This document shows, piece after piece, positions 7,074 to 13,410 of a stretch of 20,022 nucleotides of DNA. Origin of the DNA: Sporomusaceae bacterium (GTDB lineage: Bacteria > Bacillota_C > Negativicutes > Sporomusales_B > UBA7701); NCBI GenBank assembly GCA_022839045.1, contig JALHDI010000063.1:1-20022 (forward strand), read 5' to 3'. The notes below the pieces were generated by a model. It was given only the letters and a program-made list of their open reading frames with translations. It ran no database searches and had not been told where the DNA came from. The position numbers and the translations under genes were made by a program. The stretch's first letter is position 1; each line of letters starts with the position of its first letter.

Positions 7074-8045
7074 TCACCTTCCACCGTAAATTATTACCTG
7101 GACGGTATTCGCATCGACCACCCGGGCGCTGATGATCCGTTTGGAGGTTACGTTCTGCACCCGGATGAGCTCGCCTTCGCGGCCGTTCTGCATCGCCCGG
7201 CCGCCGGCGGTTATGATCATGCCGCCAGCCTTCACCAGGATGGCCACCGCCCCGCCCCGTTTTATCAGCAGCGGTTTGTCGAGAGCCGACTCGGTCAGCG
7301 GCGTCCCGGCGGTTACCGGGCGGCGGGCGGCGAGGCCGATGACTTTGCCGACATCGGTGATGTAGCCGGCCATCTTGCCGATCTCGCGGCGCTCGGTGCG
7401 CACGCTGTCGGCTGTTATTTCCTCGCGGGCCGCGATGTTGCGCGCCGCGACCACCACCTGCTGGTAAGCCTTGACGTTGAAACGGAGGCTTACGGTCGTG
7501 AATGCCCGCCCATCGGCGCTGACGGCGACGACGGCGGCGGTGGGAGCGTTGTAACGGATGCCGGCCGGGAACTCGGCTTTGAGGTCGATGCTGCCGAGGG
7601 GGACCATGACGTCGGGCGTCGCTCCGAGCGGGGCTATCGAGAGCTCGGTGTCGCCATCGGATGCGAGCTGGGCTTGCAGAGCCTCGGTGGCCACGGCCAG
7701 CAGCCTGTCGCCGCTGATTGTCTGGGCGGCGGTGGTCACGACGACCGTCGGCGGCACCAGCCAGTTTATTTCGCCCAGATCGACGCCTGAGCCGGCCAGG
7801 CGCGCGCCAAGAACATCGCTGGTCAACGCCAGGCGGTGTCCGGGCGACGGCGCGTTGCCGAGCTTGATGGCGGCCAGCGCCTTAACCCTGTCCTTGTCGT
7901 CGCCGGTGATGGTCGCCAGGTCGCCGAGGGTGATGAGCGGGCCGGTTACGGTGGCCTCGGCGTTAACCGCAACCGTTACCGCCGCGGCTGACGCGGGCGC
8001 GGCGAAAAAACACAGGAGCGCCAACACCACCAGTATTCTAGCCAC
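7074..8045 (-). CDS. flgA: Flagellar P-ring assembly chaperone FlgA
   Basis: FlgA is the periplasmic chaperone needed to assemble FlgI into the P-ring. The 323-residue protein has a signal peptide (about residues 1-20, ending AAPASA), a poorly conserved middle, an SAF-type segment around 195-260 (VVVAARNIAAREEITADSVR, then GLAARRPVTAGTPLT) and the C-terminal FlgA block with VAILVKAGGMIITAGGRAMQ and GELIRVQN. The start is uncertain by three codons: GTG at 8045 has AGGTGA well placed upstream, while GTG at 8054 directly abuts the flgG stop codon. The end of the gene overlaps the ribosome binding site of flgH. Tight packing with flgG and flgH indicates one operon. Confidence 0.95.
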   Translation of the reverse strand: MARILVVLALLCFFAAPASAAAVTVAVNAEATVTGPLITLGDLATITGDDKDRVKALAAIKLGNAPSPGHRLALTSDVLGARLAGSGVDLGEINWLVPPTVVVTTAAQTISGDRLLAVATEALQAQLASDGDTELSIAPLGATPDVMVPLGSIDLKAEFPAGIRYNAPTAAVVAVSADGRAFTTVSLRFNVKAYQQVVVAARNIAAREEITADSVRTERREIGKMAGYITDVGKVIGLAARRPVTAGTPLTESALDKPLLIKRGGAVAILVKAGGMIITAGGRAMQNGREGELIRVQNVTSKRIISARVVDANTVQVIIYGGR

Positions 8046-8054
8046 GGCCTTCAC

Positions 8055-8843
8055 CTAGCGCTTCAGATTGGCAGCCACTTCAAGCATCGAGTCGCACGTC
8101 GTGATCGCCTTGGAGTTCATCTCGTACGCCCGTTCGGCGACGATCATGTTGACCATTTCTTCCACGACCTGGACGTTGGACATCTCCAGATATTTCTGCA
8201 CCAGCGTGCCGGCTCCGTCCGTCCCCGGATTTGTATCGACCGGCGCCCCGGAAGCCGCCGTTTCCTTGAGGAGGTTGCGGCCCACGCTTTCCAGGCCGGC
8301 CGGGTTGACGAAGCGGGAGAGCTGAATCTGGCCAAGGTCCTGCACGTCGGTTTGGTTGGGGATGGTGGCCGTCACGCGGCCGTCGGAAGAAATCGATATC
8401 TCGGTGGTACCCTCGGGGATGGTGATAAGCGGCTCGAGCGGGTAACCTTCGGACGTGACTATACGCCCGGCGCTGTCCCTTTTGAAGGCGCCGTCCCTGG
8501 TGTAGTTGATCGTCCCGTCGGGCATTGTTATCCTGAAGAAGCCGTCGCCCTCGATGGCGACGTCGAGCTCACTGCCGGTGTTCTGGAAATTGCCGAGGGT
8601 GTAGATTTTCTGCGTCGCCACCTGGCGGACGCCGTGGCCGACCTGAATGCCTGTGGGCAATTGGGTGTCGGGGCCGGTCGTCGCCCCCGGCTGGCGGATG
8701 GTCTGGTACATCAGGTCCTGGAAATCGGCGCGGCTTTTCTTGAAGCCGGTGGTATTGACGTTCGCCAGGTTGTTGGAAATAACGTCAATATTGGCCTGCT
8801 GGGCTACCATACCCGTGCCGGCCGTCCATAACGCACGCATCAT
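8055..8843 (-). CDS. flgG: Flagellar distal rod protein FlgG (FlhP-like position)
   Basis: FlgG builds the distal rod of the flagellar axle. The 262-residue length is exactly normal. The N-terminal rod motif is clear ([20 protein letters not shown], then [13 protein letters not shown]), as are the GTLV..YLEMSNV region and the C-terminal helix with [23 protein letters not shown] at 8843 lies 10 nt after GGGAGG; a second ATG directly follows. In Bacillus the equivalent position downstream of mbl holds flhP, a FlgG-family paralogue. It is separated from flgF by 122 bp that can form nested hairpins, and its stop codon touches flgA. Strong identification. Confidence 0.97.
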   Translation of the reverse strand: MMRALWTAGTGMVAQQANIDVISNNLANVNTTGFKKSRADFQDLMYQTIRQPGATTGPDTQLPTGIQVGHGVRQVATQKIYTLGNFQNTGSELDVAIEGDGFFRITMPDGTINYTRDGAFKRDSAGRIVTSEGYPLEPLITIPEGTTEISISSDGRVTATIPNQTDVQDLGQIQLSRFVNPAGLESVGRNLLKETAASGAPVDTNPGTDGAGTLVQKYLEMSNVQVVEEMVNMIVAERAYEMNSKAITTCDSMLEVAANLKR

Positions 8844-8884
8844 ATTGAGTTTACCTCCCGGTTTTCCGATTTCAGGCCGCCTCA

Positions 8885-8962
8885 GTCGGTCGGCGACCCC
8901 CGGGGCTTCTTAAAAAAGTCCAGCCCCATAAACATAAGCTTGAATTGCTGCCAACGACCGAC
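8885..8962 (-). repeat. Nested inverted repeats between flgF and flgG
   Basis: Outer arms GTCGGTCG (8885-8892) and CGACCGAC (8955-8962) enclose an inner hairpin with arms GGGGCT (8902-8907) and AGCCCC (8922-8927) and a further small CTT/AAG stem with an AAAA loop. The T-run of the minus strand sits inside the hairpin, not after it, so it is not a standard terminator. It could set the ratio of flgF to flgG mRNA or protect the downstream transcript. The function is inference. Confidence 0.45.
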
Positions 8963-8965
8963 CGG

Positions 8966-9718
8966 CTATACTCTGCCTACGTCGTTTACCGCTTTATCCA
9001 GCAGCGAATCGTGGGCCTGCACGGCTTTGCTGTTGATCTCGTAGGCCCTGTAGCCGGTGATGAGGTTGACCATCTCGGCCACCACGTTGACGTTGGAGTT
9101 CTCAAGGTAGCCGTCGCGCACCAGGATGCCCTCCGCCGGTTCTTCCTGCTGCCCCGGCCCGGCGGCGAACAGGGTCGCGCCCTCTTTGACAAGCTGCTTC
9201 TCGTCGGCGAAGACTACTATCCGCAGCGTGTCCGCTTCGGCGTCATCGACCATGATCCGGCCGTCTTCGACGATGTCGACCCTGCCTTCGATGTCGCCCA
9301 GTTGAATGGCCCCGCCCTGGCCCAATACCCGGTACCCGTCCTGGGTAACCAGTTCGCCCTGGGCGCTGCGGGTGAAGCTGCCGTTGCGAGTGTAGCGGAC
9401 TCCGGCGGGCGTCTCGACCGCGAAAAAGCCGCCACCCTCGATGGTCAGATCGTACTTGTTGCCGGTCGGCCTCATGCCTCCCGGGGTGTGGATGGTGGCG
9501 ACCTCGTCAATGACCGAGCCGACCCCCATGCCGCCGATCACCGGGCGGTTCGGCCCGTCGTTGATCCGCTGGATGAGCATGTTGCGGAAGTCCTTGCCGA
9601 CGGCGATATCCCTGCGGTAGCCCGCCGTGCTCGCGTTGGCGAGGTTGTTGGCGATGACGTCGGTCCTCGTCGCCTCGGTCATCATCCCCGACCCGGCGAC
9701 ATAAATTCCCCTTATCAT
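8966..9718 (-). CDS. flgF: Flagellar basal-body rod protein FlgF/FlhO-like
   Basis: A 250-residue member of the FlgF/FlgG rod family. The N-terminus (MIRGIYVAGSGMMTEATRTD, NNLANASTAGYRRD) and C-terminus (ENSNVNVVAEMVNLITGYRA, then YEINSKAVQAHDSLL) are the paired coiled segments typical of axial flagellar proteins. It is closer in layout to FlgF than FlgG: slightly shorter, with GGGFFAVETPAGVRYTRNGS at about 94-113. It is the first gene after mbl, the place of flhO in Bacillus. ATG at 9718 has AGGAGG with 7-nt spacing. A sigma-28-type promoter ends about 20 bp upstream, so this is probably the first gene of the flagellar operon running to flgJ or beyond. Confidence 0.93.
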   Translation of the reverse strand: MIRGIYVAGSGMMTEATRTDVIANNLANASTAGYRRDIAVGKDFRNMLIQRINDGPNRPVIGGMGVGSVIDEVATIHTPGGMRPTGNKYDLTIEGGGFFAVETPAGVRYTRNGSFTRSAQGELVTQDGYRVLGQGGAIQLGDIEGRVDIVEDGRIMVDDAEADTLRIVVFADEKQLVKEGATLFAAGPGQQEEPAEGILVRDGYLENSNVNVVAEMVNLITGYRAYEINSKAVQAHDSLLDKAVNDVGRV

Positions 9719-9738
9719 CCATTCACCTCCTATTCTAT

Positions 9739-9764
9739 TTATCGGTGAAACGGGCGATTTCTTA
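9739..9764 (-). promoter_or_regulatory. Sigma-28 (SigD/FliA)-type promoter for flgF operon
   Basis: On the minus strand TAAG (9761-9764) is followed after 14 nt by ACCGATAA (9739-9746). The FliA -10 consensus is GCCGATAA (7 of 8 match) and the -35 consensus is TAAA; measured to the CCGATAA core the spacing is 15. Transcription would start near 9731, just before the AGGAGG ribosome binding site of flgF. Position between the mbl terminator and a flagellar gene supports the call. Confidence 0.72.
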
Positions 9765-9802
9765 AGCGTTTCCGGCCAGGAAAGTTGTGGAAAGAGCGGG
9801 GA

Positions 9803-9840
9803 AATTAGACGGCCGCCCGAGGTTTATCCTCGAGCGGCCG
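9803..9840 (-). terminator. Terminator after mbl
   Basis: Two 13-nt arms (9810-9822 and 9828-9840) pair with one G-U wobble on the minus strand around a 5-nt loop, starting 5 bp after the mbl stop codon. The stem is very GC-rich and is followed on the minus strand by TCTAATTT. It separates mbl from the flagellar operon. Confidence 0.75.
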
Positions 9841-9844
9841 GGTT

Positions 9845-10873
9845 TTAGGCTATACTGCCTTTTTTGATTGTCGTGAGCGAATCCTGGATGGTCTCGAGCG
9901 ACTCCAACGCCTTGCCGGTGCCCAGCGCCACGCAGGACAGCGGGTCGTCGGCCAGGTAGGTGGGGATGCCGGTTTCCTGGCTGATGAGCCTGTCCAGCCC
10001 GTGGAGGAGCGAGCCGCCGCCGGTCATGACGATGCCGCGGTCAACAATATCGGCCGCCAGCTCGGGGGGGGTTTTCTCCAGCACCGTCTTGACGCACTCG
10101 ATTATGAGGGAAATCGGTTCCGCCAGGGCCTCGCGCGTTTCGGTGGAGCCGATCCGCATCGTCTTCGGCAGACCGGACACCAGGTCGCGGCCGCGGATCT
10201 CCATCGACTCGTTGCGGCCGGACGGGAAGGCGGTGCCGACGTTGACCTTGATTTCCTCGGCGGTGCGTTCGCCGATCATGATGTTGTATTCCTTCTTGAT
10301 GTAGCGCACCAGCGCTTCGTCGAACTTGTCGCCGCCTACCCTGAGCGACTCGCTTACGACGATGCCGCCGAGGCTCAGCACCGCGACGTCGGTGGTGCCG
10401 CCGCCGATATCGACGACCATCGAGCCGCAGGGCTCGGAGATCACCAGACCGGCGCCGAGGGCCGCCGCCAGCGGTTCTTCGATAAGGTACGTCTTGCGGG
10501 CCCCGGCCTGCATAGCGGCTTCCAGCACCGCCCGTTTCTCCACCGTGGTGACCCCGGACGGCACGCACACCATGATACGCGGCTTGAAGAACATGCTCCG
10601 GCCGGCCACTTTCTCGATGAAGTGGCGGAGCATGCTTTCCGTCGTGTCGTAGTCGGCGATGACGCCTTCGCGCAGGGGGCGGATGGCCACGATGTTGCCC
10701 GGCGTCCTCCCCAGCATCCGGCGGGCTTCCTCACCGATCGCGATGATGCGGTTGGAGTCGCGGTCGATAGCCACGACCGACGGCTCGCGCAGTACGATTC
10801 CTTTGCCCTTTATATATACCAGTACGGTAGCTGTTCCCAAATCGACTCCGATATCCATCGACATTCCGAACAT
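9845..10873 (-). CDS. mbl: MreB-family rod-shape protein, Mbl orthologue by position
   Basis: A bacterial actin homologue that organises cell-wall elongation along the inner face of the membrane. The 342 residues contain the actin-fold signatures: phosphate-1 loop [10 protein letters not shown] at 11-20, [15 protein letters not shown] at 153-167 (phosphate 2) and [12 protein letters not shown] at 282-293 (adenosine). Sequence and place (after spoIIID, before flhO/flhP-like genes) match Bacillus mbl rather than the mreBCD locus. The start is ATG 10873, with AAAGGAG 7 nt upstream; an in-frame ATG at 10927 would add 18 residues that do not look like the family. No mreC or mreD follows. Confidence in the family is very high; the choice of mbl over mreB as name rests on gene order. 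Confidence 0.95.
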   Translation of the reverse strand: MFGMSMDIGVDLGTATVLVYIKGKGIVLREPSVVAIDRDSNRIIAIGEEARRMLGRTPGNIVAIRPLREGVIADYDTTESMLRHFIEKVAGRSMFFKPRIMVCVPSGVTTVEKRAVLEAAMQAGARKTYLIEEPLAAALGAGLVISEPCGSMVVDIGGGTTDVAVLSLGGIVVSESLRVGGDKFDEALVRYIKKEYNIMIGERTAEEIKVNVGTAFPSGRNESMEIRGRDLVSGLPKTMRIGSTETREALAEPISLIIECVKTVLEKTPPELAADIVDRGIVMTGGGSLLHGLDRLISQETGIPTYLADDPLSCVALGTGKALESLETIQDSLTTIKKGSIA

Positions 10874-10925
10874 TCCGAAACTCCTTTCCCCTACTGCAAT
10901 CTCTGAGGCTTGTCCCATCACGGCC

Positions 10926-10960
10926 AAAAAAAAGAGCTAACGCGAACAGTGTCACTCTTT
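10926..10960 (-). terminator. Intrinsic terminator between spoIIID and mbl
   Basis: On the minus strand AAAGAG-TGACAC (10960-10949) pairs with GCGTTA and CTCTTT (10943-10938, 10936-10931), with one wobble, one mismatch and a bulged G, loop TGTTC, then a run of eight T (10933-10926). This is a good intrinsic terminator for spoIIID. It leaves only about 52 bp to the mbl start, so mbl may depend on read-through or on a promoter upstream of the hairpin. Confidence 0.7.
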
Positions 10961-10970
10961 GCAATAAATA

Positions 10971-10999
10971 ATACTAATAATTCTATCTTATGACAGCAA
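10971..10999 (-). promoter_or_regulatory. Weak vegetative-type promoter candidate for mbl
   Basis: Minus-strand TTGCTG (10994-10999), 17-nt spacer, TAGTAT (10971-10976). Each box matches the housekeeping consensus at 4 of 6. It lies in an AT-rich stretch between spoIIID and mbl, but it is upstream of the terminator hairpin at 10926-10960, which makes its use for mbl doubtful. Confidence 0.3.
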
Positions 11000-11005
11000 T
11001 TCCTT

Positions 11006-11272
11006 TTATTTCTCACTATTTTCTTTGCCGTCTTTATACTTCTTCCTGGTCGCCTCACCGCCGCGGATATGGCGTTCGGCCTTGTTGATCTCCAGGATAT
11101 GACGCACCTTGTTGGCCAGCCGTTTGTTGATGGTGGGCAGTCGCTCGATCATATCTTTATGTACGGTACTTTTGCTCACCCCGAAAACGGTTGCCGTCTG
11201 TCTTACCGTGTGTTTGCTTTCGAGGATGTGATTACAGATGTCCAGCACCCGCTTGCGGATATAGTCCTTCAT
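11006..11272 (-). CDS. spoIIID: Sporulation transcription regulator SpoIIID
   Basis: A small DNA-binding protein that in Bacillus is made in the mother cell under sigma-E and switches genes on and off before sigma-K. The 88 residues closely follow Bacillus SpoIIID: MKDYIRKRVLDICNHILESK, a helix-turn-helix at about 22-42 with GVSKSTVHKD, ERLPTINKRLANKVRHIL, and the basic C-terminal RHIRGGEATRKKY. The start is ATG 11272, where family homology begins and AGGGGG lies about 10 nt upstream; an open frame reaches back to 11347, but that extension overlaps a promoter-like sequence and the upstream terminator. It lies between the spoIIQ-type gene and mbl, as in Bacillus. Presence of this gene is strong evidence for endospore formation. 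Confidence 0.96.
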   Translation of the reverse strand: MKDYIRKRVLDICNHILESKHTVRQTATVFGVSKSTVHKDMIERLPTINKRLANKVRHILEINKAERHIRGGEATRKKYKDGKENSEK

Positions 11273-11307
11273 ATCCCAATTTCCCCCTCGCCCTCCGTTT
11301 GCTACCA

Positions 11308-11335
11308 TGTATATGCGGACAAAACAAAAAAATGC
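11308..11335 (-). promoter_or_regulatory. Sigma-E-like promoter candidate for spoIIID
   Basis: Minus-strand GCATTTT (11329-11335), 13-nt spacer, CATATACA (11308-11315). Against the sigma-E consensus (kmATATT, about 14 nt, CATACAnT) the -35 box matches 6 of 7 and the -10 box 5 of 7. The -35 box is inside the 3' arm of the upstream terminator palindrome. spoIIID is a known sigma-E target in Bacillus. Confidence 0.45.
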
Positions 11336-11354
11336 GTGACATGTCACGCATTTT
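11321..11354 (-). terminator. Terminator palindrome after the spoIIQ-type gene
   Basis: A perfect 26-bp palindrome (arms 11329-11341 and 11342-11354, centre CATG) followed on the minus strand by TTTGTTTTGT after the closing T-run. It begins 33 bp after the stop codon of the M23 gene and has the form of an intrinsic terminator. Confidence 0.85.
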
Positions 11355-11386
11355 CGGCCGCCGGCGAGGTAAGGGCGGGGAACTCT

Positions 11387-12097
11387 CTATTCGCTTTTTG
11401 TCAGCAGTTCCTTCGGGTCGACATAGCTGCCGCCGCTTTTGATCGCCAGATGAAGATGGGGATACCGCTCGCCGGGCGCCTCCCCGACGGTGCCGATGGC
11501 CGCACCGGCTGCAAGGTGCTGGTTTTGGGCCACGGCGACGGCGGCCAGCGAGCCGTAGTAGACGGTGTAGCCGCCGCCGGCCACCACAACGGTCAGCCCG
11601 TACTGCCTGTCCTCGTATACTTCCGCGACCCGTCCGCCCCACATCGCCCTCACGACGCCGCCCGCGGGCGCCGCGACATCGACGCCGGGATGGTAGCGCC
11701 AGTCGCCGTACAGCGGATGGGGCTGCCAGCCGAAGGCTACCGAGACCGTTCCGGCAGCCGGCCGGCGGGGCTTGTCGACCGTCGTCCGCGCACCGGCCGC
11801 CTGCTCCGCATCCGTCCTGGCAGGGGGCTTGTCCGCCGCCCGCACCTCCGCCACGTTACCCGCAGGATTTTCCGGGCGGACCACCGGCGCGGACGACGCC
11901 TCCTGGCGCGCCTGCGGCGCGGTCGGCACCGGCACGGCCGGCTGCCGGACGCCGGCGACGACAACCACCATGAGAACGGCCGCCATGACGACCATCCCGG
12001 TAGCGACGTACACCGGACGCGGCTCCGTCCACGTCCGCTGCGCCCGCAGCCGCCTCAGTTCTGTGAAAATGTTATCCGGCCAGGGTTTGTTGGGCAT
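11387..12097 (-). CDS. spoIIQ: SpoIIQ-type M23 (LytM) metallopeptidase protein
   Basis: A 236-residue bitopic membrane protein. Residues about 31-50 are one transmembrane segment, followed by a Pro/Ala-rich linker (51-115) and a LytM/M23 domain (116-232). In Bacillus, SpoIIQ in the forespore membrane binds SpoIIIAH across the engulfment space. The metal site looks complete here: H136 and D140 in RYHPGVDV, and H214/H216 in PHLHL. Bacillus SpoIIQ has lost part of this site, whereas clostridial SpoIIQ keeps it. ATG at 12097 has GAGGTGA upstream at good spacing. Position between spoIID and spoIIID, and a sigma-F-like promoter upstream, support SpoIIQ. A general cell-wall M23 endopeptidase is the alternative. 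Confidence 0.85.
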   Translation of the reverse strand: MPNKPWPDNIFTELRRLRAQRTWTEPRPVYVATGMVVMAAVLMVVVVAGVRQPAVPVPTAPQARQEASSAPVVRPENPAGNVAEVRAADKPPARTDAEQAAGARTTVDKPRRPAAGTVSVAFGWQPHPLYGDWRYHPGVDVAAPAGGVVRAMWGGRVAEVYEDRQYGLTVVVAGGGYTVYYGSLAAVAVAQNQHLAAGAAIGTVGEAPGERYPHLHLAIKSGGSYVDPKELLTKSE

Positions 12098-12117
12098 AGC
12101 AAATCACCTCACAAACC

Positions 12118-12147
12118 CATTATTCCCAGTTACGGCCATTGATAAAC
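12118..12147 (-). promoter_or_regulatory. Sigma-F/G-like promoter for the spoIIQ-type gene
   Basis: Minus-strand GTTTA (12143-12147), 15-nt spacer, GGGAATAATG (12118-12127). The forespore consensus is GYATA, 15 nt, GGnnAnAnTR; the -10 box matches fully and the -35 box 4 of 5. The start point would fall about 12 bp before the GAGGTGA ribosome binding site. The -35 box overlaps the inverted-repeat end of the structured element at 12144-12245. Confidence 0.6.
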
Positions 12148-12245
12148 CCCCATCTGCGGTGTTAGGCTTCCGGGAGCTCGCTCGCCATACCTTCCGGGTA
12201 CTTGTCTACGCTCGCTTCCTCAGCCTGCCTTGCATCTGGGGGTTT
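12144..12245 (-). repeat. 102-bp structured element with terminal inverted repeats
   Basis: Terminal 9-bp inverted repeats (AAACCCCCA at 12144-12152, its complement at 12237-12245) enclose, on the minus strand, an AGGCT/AGCCT stem and a central TACC-CGGAA-GGTA hairpin. Inside, CCCGGAAG occurs twice (12168-12175, 12191-12198) and GCGAGCG twice. It starts 27 bp after the spoIID stop and has no T-run, so it is not an ordinary terminator. It may be a dispersed palindromic repeat or a structured RNA. I see no other copy in this window. Confidence 0.55.
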
Positions 12246-12271
12246 CTGAATAGCCTAAGCCTTATTTTCTG

Positions 12272-13261
12272 TTACGATTCGTGGATGCTGGTGATCTTGA
12301 CGCCGGTGTAGTAGTAGGTCAGGATGTCGCGGAAGTTCCTGCCTTCCTTGGCCATGCCGTTGGCGCCGTATTGGCACATGCCCACCCCATGCCCGTAGCC
12401 GGTGGTTTTGAATACCACCTTGCCGCCCTTGGTTTCCATGGCGAAGTTGGCCGAGCGCAGTTCCAGTTTCTGGCGGAGGTCGAGCCCGGTGAACGTCTTG
12501 CTGCCCACACGGGCCTTGGCCACTCGCCCGGACTCGGTCCTGTCGATGACCTGGGCCACCGCGCCGCCGCCTTGGGCGGCCGCCACCACCCCGGCCTCGG
12601 CCCCCAGGCGCTGCTCCAGTTCGGTAAAGCTGTACTCCCGGCTATCGCTGTAACGGGGCGACTTTTTGTCCCAGGTGCAGACGACGCTCTGCAGGTAAGG
12701 GTAGTCGAACCCCCACACCTCCTTGGCGGCGGCCGTGCGCTCGCCGCTGGTGGAATGGAACACGGCGTTGATGGCTTCGCCGTTGTAGGTGACTATCAGT
12801 CCCCGCGTCTCCTCTACCGCCCGGCCGACCTTGGCCCAGTAGCGGTCGAAGGCGAACGGCCCCCAGCGGTCCCTGAGCTGAAGGGTGCTCAGCCACGCCT
12901 GGCTTTTGGCGGGGTCTGTGCTGACGTCGGCCCCCGGCCGGTCGGCCAGGCCGCTGCCGCCGAACAGCGCCATTTGCTTGACGGCGTACGTCCGCCCCGC
13001 GACCGCCTGGGCTTTGAGGGCCTCAAGCTCGAACTCGGCCGGCATCTCGGCCGCGACCATGCCTTTTACGTACTCTTCCAGGCTCATTTCCTCTATCCGG
13101 TCCTGGTCATGAAAATATACCCTGATCGGAATGTCTTCGCCTTTCCTCAGGCCCGCCGGCCGCGTTCCCGCGGGCCCTCCCAGGCTGTAGAGCACCACTG
13201 TGGGAACAACGATGACAACGGCGATGACAAGCAAAACGGTCAGCGCCAACACCTTTTTCAC
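12272..13261 (-). CDS. spoIID: Stage II sporulation protein SpoIID
   Basis: SpoIID is a membrane-anchored lytic transglycosylase that, with SpoIIM and SpoIIP, removes septal peptidoglycan during engulfment. The 329-residue protein begins with an anchor segment (about 3-27), followed by the SpoIID core: SLEEYVKGMVAAEMPAEFEL at about 60-79 (the AEMP Glu, E72, corresponds to the essential Glu of Bacillus SpoIID), EALKAQAVAGRTYAV, and near the end GHGVGMCQYGANGMAKEG (about 290-307) with YYYTGVKI. The start is GTG 13261, preceded by GGGAGGGGCGGGC. An in-frame ATG at 13303 is rejected because a sigma-E-like promoter lies inside that extension. It lies between murA and spoIIQ, as in Bacillus. Confidence 0.96.
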   Translation of the reverse strand: MKKVLALTVLLVIAVVIVVPTVVLYSLGGPAGTRPAGLRKGEDIPIRVYFHDQDRIEEMSLEEYVKGMVAAEMPAEFELEALKAQAVAGRTYAVKQMALFGGSGLADRPGADVSTDPAKSQAWLSTLQLRDRWGPFAFDRYWAKVGRAVEETRGLIVTYNGEAINAVFHSTSGERTAAAKEVWGFDYPYLQSVVCTWDKKSPRYSDSREYSFTELEQRLGAEAGVVAAAQGGGAVAQVIDRTESGRVAKARVGSKTFTGLDLRQKLELRSANFAMETKGGKVVFKTTGYGHGVGMCQYGANGMAKEGRNFRDILTYYYTGVKITSIHES

Positions 13262-13289
13262 GCCCGCCCCTCCCGCACTTATGTATCCA

Positions 13290-13318
13290 ATCATATGCGA
13301 CAAGCAGCGGATATATGA
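13290..13318 (-). promoter_or_regulatory. Sigma-E-like promoter for spoIID
   Basis: Minus-strand TCATATA (13312-13318), 14-nt spacer, CATATGAT (13290-13297). Against kmATATT, 14 nt, CATACAnT this matches 6 of 7 in the -35 box and all but two fixed positions in the -10 box. The start point would be near 13283, about 20 bp before GTG 13261, leaving room for the ribosome binding site. Bacillus spoIID is sigma-E controlled. Confidence 0.65.
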
Positions 13319-13329
13319 TTAGAAAACCC

Positions 13330-13364
13330 GGCTTTCGCCGAGCACTTATGCGACGGCGGAAGCC
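13330..13364 (-). terminator. Hairpin with T-rich tail upstream of spoIID
   Basis: Arms 13330-13339 and 13355-13364 pair over 10 bp with one wobble and a 15-nt loop. On the minus strand it is followed by GGGTTTTCTAAT, a fair terminator tail. It is the third of three successive hairpins after murA and lies just upstream of the spoIID promoter. Confidence 0.5.
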
Positions 13365-13378
13365 GCGGTTGCACTTAT

Positions 13379-13408
13379 GTCGAGAAGATAAGCGCCTATC
13401 TTCTCGAC
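13379..13408. repeat. Perfect 12-bp hairpin after murA
   Basis: Arms 13379-13390 and 13397-13408 are perfect complements with a 6-nt loop (AGCGCC). No T-run follows on either strand. It sits between the murA terminator hairpin and a third hairpin. Confidence 0.65.
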
Positions 13409-13410
13409 CA

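Larger units (their letters stand above)
13275..13379. repeat. Three direct copies of a 9-mer upstream of spoIID
   Basis: The plus-strand 9-mer GCACTTATG (minus CATAAGTGC) occurs at 13275-13283, 13342-13350 and 13371-13379. One copy lies at the predicted start point of spoIID, one in the loop of a hairpin (13330-13364), and one between two hairpins. In addition GTCGCATA occurs twice on the minus strand (13295-13302 and 13348-13355). The copies suggest binding sites or local duplication. Confidence 0.6.

Noticed and set aside
11006..11347. Longer SpoIIID from 11347
   Set aside because: The extra 25 residues are read from the terminator palindrome and promoter region; homology starts at ATG 11272.
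12144..12245. Structured element as a simple terminator of spoIID
   Set aside because: Loop is about 84 nt, and the closing stem is followed by ATCAATGG, not by a T-run.
12272..13303. Longer spoIID from ATG 13303
   Set aside because: No ribosome binding site there; a sigma-E-like promoter lies within the extension; GTG 13261 has a good one.
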